From a bacterium (GTDB lineage: Bacteria > Chloroflexota > Dormibacteria > Dormibacterales > Dormibacteraceae), in the NCBI GenBank assembly GCA_004299235.1, contig SCQL01000031.1, forward strand, positions 248,001 to 312,000: a stretch of 64,000 bases of DNA, in the 5' to 3' direction. Position numbers and translations under genes: made by a program. Positions within the stretch are counted from its first letter, which is position 1; every line of letters begins with the position of its first letter. Of the stretch, positions 34,886 through 42,949 are shown one piece after another. Under the pieces are notes generated by a model. The model was not told the DNA's origin and ran no database searches. It was given only the letters and a program-made list of their open reading frames with translations.

Positions 34886-35464
34886 TCAACTGCCCTGCAC
34901 CGTCATGTGCTGGTTGGCGGCGATGCGGAAGATCCCGAACTGCGCCGTGACCAGAGGCGTCAGCGGCCCGTAGGCGTAGACCACGATCACGTTCAGGTCC
35001 AGCTGACCCTGATTGGTGGCCGGGCTGGTGAAGTCCAGGCCAGGCGTGTTGTTGTAGCAGATGTAAAGCCAGGGCTGGTTGGGGGTCGAGGGGTACGCGG
35101 AGTTGGCGTAGGGCGGGTTGCCGTACGCGTTGCCGTCCGTCGGGGCCGGGCACGTCGTACCGGGATTCTTCAGCACCGAGGCCGGCAGCGAGATGGTCGC
35201 CAGCTCCGCGTCCACCGCCGTCTTGATCGGGCTGTCGAACAGGTAGGGGTGGGATTGAGTGGGGGCGTCGAAAAAGACCCCGTGTCGAGCGCCCTCGCGC
35301 GCAGCGTTGGCAAGCGCCTCCGTCACGTAGATCGCGCGGCCGATGTCGACAAGGCCGCCGACGAGCAGGAGCAGCACCACCGACGAGAGCGCGAACTCGA
35401 CCAGAGACTGGCCGCGCTGGTGCTTTTTACGGAGTCTGAGGCTCACATAACGAGAGCGCGGCAC
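34886..35464 (-). CDS. TadE-like pseudopilin (second copy)
   Basis: A 192-residue protein with the TadE motif GQSLVEFALSSVVLLLLVGG and DIGRAIYVTEALANAAREGAR, and a secreted C-terminal region containing Cys residues. It is probably partner to the neighbouring TadE-like and TadG-like proteins as minor pilins. The start is either GTG 35464 or GTG 35446; neither has a clear ribosome site. It is divergent from the CpaB-like gene with only 29 bp between, so the two operons share a very compact promoter region. Confidence 0.87.
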   Translation of the reverse strand: MPRSRYVSLRLRKKHQRGQSLVEFALSSVVLLLLVGGLVDIGRAIYVTEALANAAREGARHGVFFDAPTQSHPYLFDSPIKTAVDAELATISLPASVLKNPGTTCPAPTDGNAYGNPPYANSAYPSTPNQPWLYICYNNTPGLDFTSPATNQGQLDLNVIVVYAYGPLTPLVTAQFGIFRIAANQHMTVQGS

Positions 35465-35493
35465 CGGACTATCTTGCCTATGATGGGTCGGCT

Positions 35494-36270
35494 GTGCGCA
35501 CGACTCTGACCGGCCTGACGTCGCGGAGGCCGTTCACCCTCCTGGGCATTGTGCTGGCTTTGCTCGTGATCGCCGCCTTCGTCCTCGTCGCTCTCAACGC
35601 TGGGACGGCGTCCAGCAGTCCCCCTCTGACCGTGGTCGTGGCCGCCAAGGAACTCCCGCCCAGGCTGCCGATCGAAGCCGCTTCGCTGGAGCTGAAGGCC
35701 ATTCCGGTGCCGTTGGGCTATCCCAAGCTCTACTTCACCAAGATCCAGGACGTGCAGGGCATGATCCCGCTGGTCACCATCGTGCCGGGGCAGGCCGTGA
35801 CCTCCAGCGACGTCGCCAAGCCAAGCGAGGCACTGGGCTCGCAGTCGGCATACCTGCCGATCCCCGCCGGCTTTGTCGCACTGACCATTCCGACGAGCGA
35901 GCAGCAGGGCGTCGCCGACTATATCCAGCCTGATGACTACATCTCCGTGATCGCGACCGTCTCGTCCAGCGGCAAGGTCGCGTCGAAGACCATCTTCACC
36001 AACCTTCATGTGATCCGGGTTGGGATGCAGGCGAGCTCGGGCACGTCGGCCGCATCGACCGCAAGCAGCCTGACCGTGGTCGTGTCCGAGTGTCAGGCCG
36101 AGGTCATCACGTGGTTCCTGACCTACGCTTCCCTCAAGTACTCCCTGGAGTCGTTCCACGATTACCTCGGGCCCGGCAGCCAGACCCCGGATCCCGGGTG
36201 CCCGACGGTCACGGCCGCCAGGGGCGTGACCTTGCAGACCATACAGGCGGCTTACCCGTCGCTTTTCTAG
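35494..36270 (+). CDS. CpaB/RcpC-like pilus assembly protein (SAF domain)
   Basis: This 258-residue protein has an N-terminal membrane helix (FTLLGIVLALLVIAAFVLVAL) and a SAF-type domain beginning LTVVVAAKELPPRLPIEA, as in CpaB/RcpC of Tad systems. In didermic bacteria CpaB works with the CpaC secretin; no secretin was seen here. GTG 35494. It is followed one base later by tadB. Confidence 0.85.
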   Translation: MRTTLTGLTSRRPFTLLGIVLALLVIAAFVLVALNAGTASSSPPLTVVVAAKELPPRLPIEAASLELKAIPVPLGYPKLYFTKIQDVQGMIPLVTIVPGQAVTSSDVAKPSEALGSQSAYLPIPAGFVALTIPTSEQQGVADYIQPDDYISVIATVSSSGKVASKTIFTNLHVIRVGMQASSGTSAASTASSLTVVVSECQAEVITWFLTYASLKYSLESFHDYLGPGSQTPDPGCPTVTAARGVTLQTIQAAYPSLF

Positions 36271-36271
36271 G

Positions 36272-37219
36272 GTGATTGACCTGCCGCCGGCAGTCATCGT
36301 CGCTGTGCCCATGGCGGCGGCGATCGCGGTGTTCTTCTGGAGCCTCGACCGGATCCGCAAGGAACGCATCGCCCAGCCCTTGGAGCCCGCGCCGCCTCGA
36401 GCCACGCCGCGTGAGCTGGTCGAAAGGCTGTTGCGACCCGCCGCGGACAACCTGAGTCAGCGGCGCAGCATCCGCGGACGGCCGACGCTGATGGAGGACC
36501 TGGCTCGCGCCGGTTTGAACATCACGCCGCCCGAGTACCTGCTGGTCCGCATCGGATCGGTGGCACTCGGGGCGTTGATCGGCCTGTTCCGGTTTGGCTT
36601 CTCCATCGGTCCGATCGTGCTTGGGGTGATCGGGTTCGTGGCCCCGCCGCTGGTGATCTCGTTCCTTCAGCGGCGCCGGCAGGACATGTTCAACGACCAG
36701 CTGACCGGCATGTTGCAGCTGCTCTCGAACTCACTCAAGACGGGCTACGCGATCGACCGAGCGCTCGAGACCGTGGCGACCAAGTCCCAGCCTCCTGTTT
36801 CGACGGAGTTCGAGCGCGTCGCCACCGAGATCACGTTGGGCACCTCGGTCGAGGACGCGCTCAGCGCCCTGCTGCTGCGCATCAACAGCCCGGACCTGGA
36901 GTTCATCGTGACCGCGATCCTGCTTCACACCCGGGTCGGTGGCAACCTGGCCGAGGTCCTGGACAACATCTCGGACACACTCCGCGACCGCCTGCAGACC
37001 AAGCGTGACATGAGCGTGCTCACCGCCCAGTCGCGCGCCTCCGCGACCATCATCACCGGGCTGCCCATCCTCCTGGCCCTCGGCCTCTACGTGTTCGTCC
37101 CCGGCTACTTCGCGCCGATGACCGGCACCTTGCTCGGCTACGTCCTGCTCGGGATCGCGGGCTTCCTCATCCTGGTCGGCAACCTGCTGATACGCCGCAT
37201 GACCGCCCTGCAAGCGTGA
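36272..37219 (+). CDS. tadB: Tad pilus inner-membrane platform protein TadB
   Basis: A 315-residue T2SSF-domain platform protein. An N-terminal membrane segment, then the cytoplasmic helical domain with MLQLLSNSLKTGYAIDRALE and the F-domain motif LEFIVTAILLHTRVGGNLAEVLDNI, then two C-terminal membrane segments. It partners TadC and the CpaF-type motor. GTG 36272. Confidence 0.92.
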   Translation: MIDLPPAVIVAVPMAAAIAVFFWSLDRIRKERIAQPLEPAPPRATPRELVERLLRPAADNLSQRRSIRGRPTLMEDLARAGLNITPPEYLLVRIGSVALGALIGLFRFGFSIGPIVLGVIGFVAPPLVISFLQRRRQDMFNDQLTGMLQLLSNSLKTGYAIDRALETVATKSQPPVSTEFERVATEITLGTSVEDALSALLLRINSPDLEFIVTAILLHTRVGGNLAEVLDNISDTLRDRLQTKRDMSVLTAQSRASATIITGLPILLALGLYVFVPGYFAPMTGTLLGYVLLGIAGFLILVGNLLIRRMTALQA

Positions 37220-37223
37220 GCCG

Positions 37224-37235
37224 CTAGTGCACTAG
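37224..37235. repeat. Perfect palindrome CTAGTGCACTAG between tadB and tadC
   Basis: This 12-bp palindrome ends at the base before the tadC ATG and occupies the place of its ribosome site. It equals the left and right ends (CTAGTGCAC and GTGCACTAG) of the 225-bp element at 38467-38691 joined over their GTGCAC, as expected for an excision scar or a solo end-fusion of the same element. Confidence 0.6.
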
Positions 37236-38120
37236 ATGTTCCTCATCGCGCTTTCCGCCGGTGTCATCTGCGGCGCCATCGTGGTGACGTACTTCGTCGC
37301 CCTCGACCAGAACCAGGCGGCCGCGGCGGCGACCAACGGTTCCTGGGCGGCGCCGGCGCCCAGGCAGACGCTGGTCAAACGGCTCGAATCACTGGTGCGG
37401 CCGTTCACCGCGCGCCTGCCGGCGCGAGCAGCAGGTCAGCTGCGCCAGAAGTTGAGCCGCGCCGGCGATCCGGGCGGCCTCACCCCAGCGGGATTCCAGG
37501 CCGTGCGGTACAGCCTTGCCGCCCTCGTCGCCATCGTCGGGCTCGGGACCGGTTTGCTGCTCCCGCTTCCGATTCCAACCCTGGTGCTGGCGCCGATCAC
37601 CGGCGCGGTCGCCGCTTTTCTCGGTTACGTGGCGCCGAGCCTGTGGCTCGAGCAGAGAATCGCCGAGCGCCGGCAGCAGGTCCAGCGCTCCCTGGCTGAG
37701 GCGACAGACCTGTTGACCCTGGTCGTCGAGTCGGGCATGAGCCTGGACGAAGGTCTGCTCAGCATCACGGAGCGGTTCCACAACGCTTTGGGAGATGAGA
37801 TTGGCAAGGTGCTGCGGGAGATACGGCTCGGCCGCCCCCGGATGAGCGCCTTGGAGCACATGGCCGAGGCCACCGGCGTTGGCGACCTGCATCACCTGGT
37901 CGAATCGATCGTCCAGTCAGACCAGATGGGGGTTCCGATCGCGCGACTCCTGAGGGTTCAGGCGACCGAGATGCGAAGACGCCAGCGCCAGACCGCGCAG
38001 GAGCGCGCGGCACAGGCGTCGTCGCGCATGGTGTTCCCGATGGTCGGATGCATCTTCCCGGTGCTGTGGATCGTCCTGCTCGGGCCGGCGATCATCCAGA
38101 TCCTGAAGTCCGTCCATTGA
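37236..38120 (+). CDS. tadC: Tad pilus inner-membrane platform protein TadC
   Basis: A 294-residue T2SSF-domain protein. N-terminal membrane segment, two central hydrophobic segments (~85-130), then the cytoplasmic domain with SLAEATDLLTLVVESGMSLDEGL, MAEATGVGDLHHLVESIVQSDQMGVPIARLLRVQ and a C-terminal membrane helix. It forms the platform with TadB. ATG 37236 has no Shine-Dalgarno; the bases before it are the CTAGTGCACTAG palindrome. The stop overlaps the MerR-like start by one base. Confidence 0.92.
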   Translation: MFLIALSAGVICGAIVVTYFVALDQNQAAAAATNGSWAAPAPRQTLVKRLESLVRPFTARLPARAAGQLRQKLSRAGDPGGLTPAGFQAVRYSLAALVAIVGLGTGLLLPLPIPTLVLAPITGAVAAFLGYVAPSLWLEQRIAERRQQVQRSLAEATDLLTLVVESGMSLDEGLLSITERFHNALGDEIGKVLREIRLGRPRMSALEHMAEATGVGDLHHLVESIVQSDQMGVPIARLLRVQATEMRRRQRQTAQERAAQASSRMVFPMVGCIFPVLWIVLLGPAIIQILKSVH

Positions 38121-38470
38121 TGAGCCACCGACTCGGGCCGCACGCCCCGCAACCGTCGTTCAACGATCTCGACAAGCCGCTGTACACGATCAGCGTCGCG
38201 GCCGAGATCCTCGAGACCCATCCACGCACGCTGATGCTCTACGAAGACGCGCACCTGATCGACCCGCATCGCACCAGCACGAACCGGCGCCGCTACTCAC
38301 AGCGGGACATCAGCAAGGTTCAGGTCATCCAGCACCTGACGCGCGAGAAGGGGGTCACGCTGGCGGGTGTGCGGCACATTCTGAGCCTGTTCGAAGTGAT
38401 GAAGAGTCACCGGGTGGAACCGCCGGCCGACCTGCGCGAAATCTTCGACCGGTACGCTCAGATCATCTAG
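38120..38470 (+). CDS. MerR-family regulator (HspR-like)
   Basis: A 116-residue MerR-type DNA-binding protein. The wing-helix N-terminus reads LYTISVAAEILETHPRTLMLYEDAHLIDP, then RRRYSQRDISKVQVIQHLTREKGVTLAGVRHIL. There is no metal-binding C-terminus. The pattern is close to HspR. It is translated directly after tadC (TGATG overlap), so it probably regulates the Tad locus or responds with it. Its TAG stop lies inside the CTAG end of the inverted-repeat element. Confidence 0.85.
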   Translation: MSHRLGPHAPQPSFNDLDKPLYTISVAAEILETHPRTLMLYEDAHLIDPHRTSTNRRRYSQRDISKVQVIQHLTREKGVTLAGVRHILSLFEVMKSHRVEPPADLREIFDRYAQII

Positions 38471-38691
38471 TGCACCGACCCAGAAATACCTTGCGGGTTG
38501 CAGCGCCCCTGCGGGCCGGTGCAATTTCGGCTGCGCCGAAACTCATCCCCCATAGCGGCCCATCTGCGTCGTTGTCGGCTCCGCTCCTCGCTCACGCACG
38601 GCAAGTGCCCCCGCTCCGGTGGTCGCCGACGCCTATCATCTGGACCACTCTGGTGGCGATCCCACAACGTATTTCCGGGACAGTGCACTAG
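38467..38691. mobile_element. 225-bp MITE-like inverted-repeat element between convergent genes
   Basis: Left arm CTAGTGCACCGACCCAGAAATAC... and right arm (reverse complement) CTAGTGCACTGTCCCGGAAATAC match at 20 of 23 positions. CTAG at both ends may be a 4-bp target duplication or part of the repeat. No coding frame is seen inside. It contains a hairpin TTTCGG-CTGCG-CCGAAA near 38525-38541. The left CTAG holds the TAG stop of the MerR-like gene (38468-38470) and the right CTAG holds the stop of rsfS on the other strand (38688-38690). Confidence 0.7.
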
Positions 38692-39041
38692 CCGCTGGCG
38701 GCGTTCCTGCGCCTTTTCGCGGCGGGCGCCCACAGGCTTTCGAGGTCGTAGTACGACCGCTCGCCCGGCAGGAACACGTGCGCGAGCACGGCGTCGAAGT
38801 CGAGCAGGACCCACGTGGCGTCGCCGTAGCCGTCGACCGCGATCGCTTTCAGCTGCTTGGCCCGGGCCGCCTCGACCATGGCATCGGCGATGGCTCGGAC
38901 CTGGCGGTCGGTCTCCCCTTCGCACACGACGAAGTAATCGGCGACCGAAGTCTTGTCCCGCACGTCGAGGACGACAGGGTCCCACGCCTTCTTCTCGACT
39001 GCCGCATCACGCAGCAGGCGAGCCAGCTGCAATGATGTCAA
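38688..39041 (-). CDS. rsfS: Ribosomal silencing factor RsfS
   Basis: RsfS binds L14 and blocks subunit joining under starvation. ~117 residues with the family pattern KKAWDPVVLDVRDKTSVADYFVV, then the QVRAIADAMVEAARAKQ helix and ATWVLLDFDAVLAHVFLP. The start is TTG 39041 (or TTG 39032, which has AGAGGA about 9 bases upstream). It follows nadD, as in many bacteria, and its stop comes from the inverted-repeat element. Confidence 0.92.
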   Translation of the reverse strand: MTSLQLARLLRDAAVEKKAWDPVVLDVRDKTSVADYFVVCEGETDRQVRAIADAMVEAARAKQLKAIAVDGYGDATWVLLDFDAVLAHVFLPGERSYYDLESLWAPAAKRRRNAASG

Positions 39042-39063
39042 TCCTCTGGTCCGGGCATTCAAC

Positions 39064-39663
39064 CTATCGATTATCCGTGTACAGGCGGTGGGTGGTGATG
39101 TAGCGGGCGACCGCCGCCGGCACCTTGCCCTCGACCGGCTCACCGGCCGCGATCGCGCGCCGAAGCGAGCTCCCCGAGATGTCCGGCGTGGCGCGAAGGC
39201 AGAGGACGACACGATCGGCATCGAGGCCCGCGGCCTCGAGGTCGGCGGCCTGGGGGGAGCTGGTCCCGGGCCGGCTCACCACGACCACCCTCGCCAGGGT
39301 GAGCACCCGGCCGGGTTCGTGCCAGGTGCGAAAGAGCTTCGCGGCGTCCCAACCCAGGATGAGGAACAGCTCGTCCCGCGGGTGGAGCCGGCCCAGCTCG
39401 GACAGCGTGTCCACCGTGTACGACGGTCCCTGCCGGCGGAACTCGACGTCGGAGACGGCAAAGCCGGAGTGGCCTTCGATTGCCAGCTCGCACATCGCAA
39501 GGCGCCGCTCCGCCGGCGCCACCGCCGCGGCGCGATGGGGCGGCGCCGCGCTGGGGACGAAGATGACGCCGTCGAGGCCCGCGCACTCCATCGCGGATCC
39601 CGCCGCGGCCAGGTGCCCGAAATGGATCGGGTCGAAGGTGCCGCCCAGAAGTCCGATCTTCAT
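39064..39663 (-). CDS. nadD: Nicotinate-nucleotide adenylyltransferase NadD
   Basis: NadD makes deamido-NAD from nicotinate mononucleotide and ATP. 199 residues with the nucleotidyltransferase motif GGTFDPIHFGHL (HxGH) near the N-terminus and ISGSSLRRAI near the end (ISSTxIR equivalent). The frame is open far upstream, but ATG 39663 starts the family sequence MKIGLLGGTF exactly. It lies 4 bases after obg and 22 before rsfS. Confidence 0.95.
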   Translation of the reverse strand: MKIGLLGGTFDPIHFGHLAAAGSAMECAGLDGVIFVPSAAPPHRAAAVAPAERRLAMCELAIEGHSGFAVSDVEFRRQGPSYTVDTLSELGRLHPRDELFLILGWDAAKLFRTWHEPGRVLTLARVVVVSRPGTSSPQAADLEAAGLDADRVVLCLRATPDISGSSLRRAIAAGEPVEGKVPAAVARYITTHRLYTDNR

Positions 39664-39667
39664 CGGA

Positions 39668-40882
39668 TCAGGGCTGATACTCGAACTCGACGCCCGCGAT
39701 TCGCACCGTGTCACCGGGCTGGACGCCCGCCGACTCCAGCGCGGCGTTGACCCCAAGGCGGTCCAGCTCGGCCTGGAAGCGAGCCAGCGCGCCCTCCGAC
39801 TCGAGGTCGGTGCGTTCGACCAGCCGCTCGACGCGATGGCCGCGCACCGCGAAACCGTCCGGCTGGCGCTCCACCACCAGGGCGGCGCTGCTCTCGCCGA
39901 CCGGCAGCTTGATGGCCGGCGCCCGGCCCGGCACCGGGGGCTCGGGCGCGCTCGCCAGCGTGGCCACGATCGCGTCCAAAAGCTCCGGCAAGCCTTCACC
40001 GGTCAAGGCCGAGATGAACCGCACCCCCTTGCGGCGCGAGCGGGCTCGAAGGCGCCGCGTCGGTTCGAGGTCGAGCTTGTTGAGCGCGACGAGCGATGGG
40101 CGGCGGGCCAGGTCGGCTGAAAACTGCTCCACCTCCCGGCGCACGGTCTCCAAATCCTTCCAGGGATTCGGCGAAGAGCCGTCGAGGACGTAAACCAGGA
40201 TCTTGGTCCGCTCGACGTGGCGGAGGAACCGCATCCCCAGTCCGGCGCCGGTGGCCGCCCCCTCGATGAGGCCGGGGATGTCGGCGATCACCATTCGCCC
40301 ACCGGACGACTCAGCCACACCCAGCTCAGGGTCGAGCGTCGTGAACGGAAACGCGGCGACTCTTGGGCGGGCGGCGGTCAGGGAGCTGAGGAGGGAGGAC
40401 TTGCCGGCGTTGGGCGGGCCCACCAACCCGACGTCGGCGATGAGCTTGAGGTCGAGCGTGAGCGAGCACTCCTCGCCCTTGAGGCCCGGCTCCGCGTAAT
40501 CAGGGGCACGCCGGGTCGAGCTCTTGAAATGGACGTTGCCTCTTCCCCCGTCGCCACCTTTGGCGACGACGCTTTCAGCGCCCGGATGGTCGAGATCGGC
40601 GATCAGGGCGCCATCCGCGTCGAGCGCAAGGGTCCCGACCGGCACCTCCAACACGACGTCAGCGCCTCGGCGCCCGGTCTTGCGGCCGCCCGCGCCGTCG
40701 GCGCCGGCCTCGGCCTGCCAGCGTGAGCGCCGTACGTAGAGCGACAGGTCTGAAACCTCGGTGGTCGCGCGCAGCGAGACCGACCCGCCCCGCCCGCCGT
40801 CACCGCCGTCAGGCCCTCCGCGGGGCACGAACGGCTCATGTCGAAAAGATGCCGAGCCCTTGCCGCCATGCCCGCCACGCAC
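39668..40882 (-). CDS. obg: GTPase ObgE/CgtA
   Basis: An Obg-family ribosome-assembly GTPase. The N-terminal glycine-rich Obg fold (GGHGGKGSASF..GGPDGGDGGRGG) is followed by the G domain with GPPNAGKSSLL (P-loop), the switch region FPFTTLDPELG, DIPGLIEGA and NKLD, and a C-terminal OCT domain. GTG 40882 is the first usable start, giving 404 residues, but the in-frame codons before it read QFVDSARVVVRGG, the conserved Obg N-terminus, with no ATG/GTG/TTG before the end of rpmA. Either initiation is unusual or the N-terminal strand is lost. Confidence 0.93.
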   Translation of the reverse strand: MRGGHGGKGSASFRHEPFVPRGGPDGGDGGRGGSVSLRATTEVSDLSLYVRRSRWQAEAGADGAGGRKTGRRGADVVLEVPVGTLALDADGALIADLDHPGAESVVAKGGDGGRGNVHFKSSTRRAPDYAEPGLKGEECSLTLDLKLIADVGLVGPPNAGKSSLLSSLTAARPRVAAFPFTTLDPELGVAESSGGRMVIADIPGLIEGAATGAGLGMRFLRHVERTKILVYVLDGSSPNPWKDLETVRREVEQFSADLARRPSLVALNKLDLEPTRRLRARSRRKGVRFISALTGEGLPELLDAIVATLASAPEPPVPGRAPAIKLPVGESSAALVVERQPDGFAVRGHRVERLVERTDLESEGALARFQAELDRLGVNAALESAGVQPGDTVRIAGVEFEYQP

Positions 40883-40919
40883 GACGACGCGAGCGGAATC
40901 GACGAACTGACGGCGACCG

Positions 40920-41183
40920 TTAGTTCTGGTCGTTCTGCTCGATGTTGACGCGCTTGCCGTCCTTGCCCACGCGCTCGTAGCGGACCTGGCCGGCGACGAG
41001 GGCGAACAGGGTGTGGTCGCGTCCCAGGCCCACGCCCGTGCCCGGAGCGATCCGAGTCCCGCGCTGCCTGACCAGGATCGCGCCGGCGTCGACCGCCTGG
41101 CCGCCGTAGATCTTGACGCCCAGCATCTGCGGTTTGGAGTCGCGCCCGTTGCGGGATGAGCCGCCGCCTTTCTTATGCGCCAA
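40920..41183 (-). CDS. rpmA: 50S ribosomal protein L27
   Basis: 87 residues with the L27 N-terminus [22 protein letters not shown] and the [23 protein letters not shown] block. The start is TTG at 41183, abutting the rplU stop. No N-terminal cleavage extension is seen, unlike in Firmicutes. Confidence 0.97.
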   Translation of the reverse strand: MAHKKGGGSSRNGRDSKPQMLGVKIYGGQAVDAGAILVRQRGTRIAPGTGVGLGRDHTLFALVAGQVRYERVGKDGKRVNIEQNDQN

Positions 41184-41747
41184 CTATTTGGTCTCCTTGG
41201 CCGGGGTCGGCGCCTTCTTCGCCGTTCGCGTCACGCGCTTGGCCGGCGCCGCGGCGTCCTGCGCCTTAACTTCTTGAACGGTTTCGGCCGCTTGAGCCTT
41301 GAGCTCGGCCACGGCCTTCTTCTTCGGCGCGACCTTCGCCTTCACCACTTTAGGGGCGAGGCCGGATGCGGGGTGATCACCTTCCACCTTGAGCTCGGTC
41401 CCGGTCGCGACGGTCAAGCCACCGACGGCCAGGATCTGAAGGGCGGTCAGGTCGGCGCGCCCACCCCGGTGAACGCGGACCCGCTTCTTGGACTTGTAGC
41501 GCAGGCTCTCGATGCGCGGTCCGCGCCGGTGAGCGAGCACCTTGGCTTCGACCTCGAGGCCGTCGACGGCCGGCGACCCGACCTTGATGTCATCTCCATC
41601 TCGAAGCAGCAGGACGCGGTCGAGTTTCAGCGATGAACCCGGCTCGGCGGCAAGGCGGTCGACCAGGATCTGGTCGCCCGGCGCCACCCGGTACTGCTTT
41701 CCACCGCTGACGACGACGGCCGACAACGAAGCATCAGGTTTGGGCAC
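41184..41747 (-). CDS. rplU: 50S ribosomal protein L21 with long Lys/Ala-rich C-terminal tail
   Basis: 187 residues, against ~100 for most L21. The core (AVVVSGGKQYRVAPGD, later LRYKSKKRVRVHRGGR) fills the first ~105 residues. The rest is a low-complexity tail rich in Lys, Ala and Val (from about residue 130: KVVKAKVAPKKK..). GTG 41747 is chosen because the upstream codons do not look like L21. It heads the rplU-rpmA-obg order. The tail may bind rRNA; that is inference. Confidence 0.93.
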   Translation of the reverse strand: MPKPDASLSAVVVSGGKQYRVAPGDQILVDRLAAEPGSSLKLDRVLLLRDGDDIKVGSPAVDGLEVEAKVLAHRRGPRIESLRYKSKKRVRVHRGGRADLTALQILAVGGLTVATGTELKVEGDHPASGLAPKVVKAKVAPKKKAVAELKAQAAETVQEVKAQDAAAPAKRVTRTAKKAPTPAKETK

Positions 41748-41814
41748 GGCGAGCAATTGTACCAAGAGCGATGAAAGGGGACCGGCTCCCCTCCATCCGC
41801 ATGATTCGCCCGAC

Positions 41815-42945
41815 CTAGGGCTGCAGGCGGACCACCCCCGCCACCGGCGCGGCCGCATCGCCGTACTGGAGCCGGTCCTGGTGGACGACGAGCCGGCGGC
41901 GCAGCATCACCGACTGGACCAGGCCGAGCGCGGCAAGCGTGGTGATCGTCGCCGAGCCGCCATACGAGATGAGCGGCAGCGGGATGCCCGCGATCGGCAG
42001 CAGGCCGATGTTCATGCCCACGTTCTCGACCACCTGGACCGCGAGCATCGCCAACACCCCGCCCGCGACCAGCTCGCCAAACCGATCTGGCGCTACGGCG
42101 GCAGAGCGCAGCAGACGGATGAGCAGCGCGCCGAAGAGGGCCAGCAGGACGAGGCTGCCGAGAAGCCCGAACTCCTCGGCGAAGATGGCGAAAACGAAGT
42201 CCGTCGCCCGCTCGGGCACGAATCCCAGCTGGCCCTGCAAGCCATGCAGCCAGCCCTGGCCGAAAAGGCCGCCCGCGCCGACCGCGATGCGGGCCTGCAG
42301 CAGGTTGTACCCCGCCCCCAGCGGGTCCTGGTTCGGGTCGAGAAAGATCTCGAGCCGGCGCCGCTGATAGCCGTGCAACAGGTGCGGAAGCAATGGCACC
42401 GCCACCGCCCCTGCCGCAGCGAGCAAACCCAGCTGCGACACGCGCGCGCCGCCCAGGAACAGCATGCCCAGGAGCACGGCGACGAAGACCATGGCCGTGC
42501 CCAGGTCGGGCTGCGTGAGGATCAGGCAGGCAGGCGGAACCACCAGCAGCAGCGCGCCGGCGAACGTGCGCCAGGAAAGCTTCTCGTGCCGCGCCAGGTA
42601 CCCGGCCAGGACGAGCACGATCATCAGCTTGGAAAGCTCCGACGGCTCCAAGGGAAAGCCCGCCACCGAAAGCCAGCGCCGCGCGCCCAGGGCGGTGCGG
42701 CCGACCAGATGCACGGCAACGAGAAGCAGGAGCATCGTGACGTACAGGCCGGGTGCGAGGGCGCGCAGACGGCGGTAGTCGAAAGCCGACGCGGCGGCAT
42801 ATGCGCCCGCGCCGAGCACCACCCACAGCGCCTGGCGGCCCCAGTCGGCGTGAGCGCTGTAGAGCGTCATCCCTCCCAGGGCCGCAAGCATCCCGACCAG
42901 CACCGGCTGCAGATGGTCCAGCCGGTGCCATGTCGATGGCCTCAT
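41815..42945 (-). CDS. rodA: Rod-shape-determining SEDS protein RodA
   Basis: A 376-residue SEDS-family lipid II polymerase with about 10 membrane segments. Motifs include GARRWLSVAGFPLEPSELSKL, ILTQPDLGTAM, the GQGWLHGLQGQLGFVPERATDFVFAIFAEEFG block with its catalytic-region acidic residues, and PLISYGGSATITTLAALGL at the end. It partners the PBP2 encoded upstream (5-base gap). Confidence 0.96.
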   Translation of the reverse strand: MRPSTWHRLDHLQPVLVGMLAALGGMTLYSAHADWGRQALWVVLGAGAYAAASAFDYRRLRALAPGLYVTMLLLLVAVHLVGRTALGARRWLSVAGFPLEPSELSKLMIVLVLAGYLARHEKLSWRTFAGALLLVVPPACLILTQPDLGTAMVFVAVLLGMLFLGGARVSQLGLLAAAGAVAVPLLPHLLHGYQRRRLEIFLDPNQDPLGAGYNLLQARIAVGAGGLFGQGWLHGLQGQLGFVPERATDFVFAIFAEEFGLLGSLVLLALFGALLIRLLRSAAVAPDRFGELVAGGVLAMLAVQVVENVGMNIGLLPIAGIPLPLISYGGSATITTLAALGLVQSVMLRRRLVVHQDRLQYGDAAAPVAGVVRLQP

Positions 42946-42949
42946 CGCA

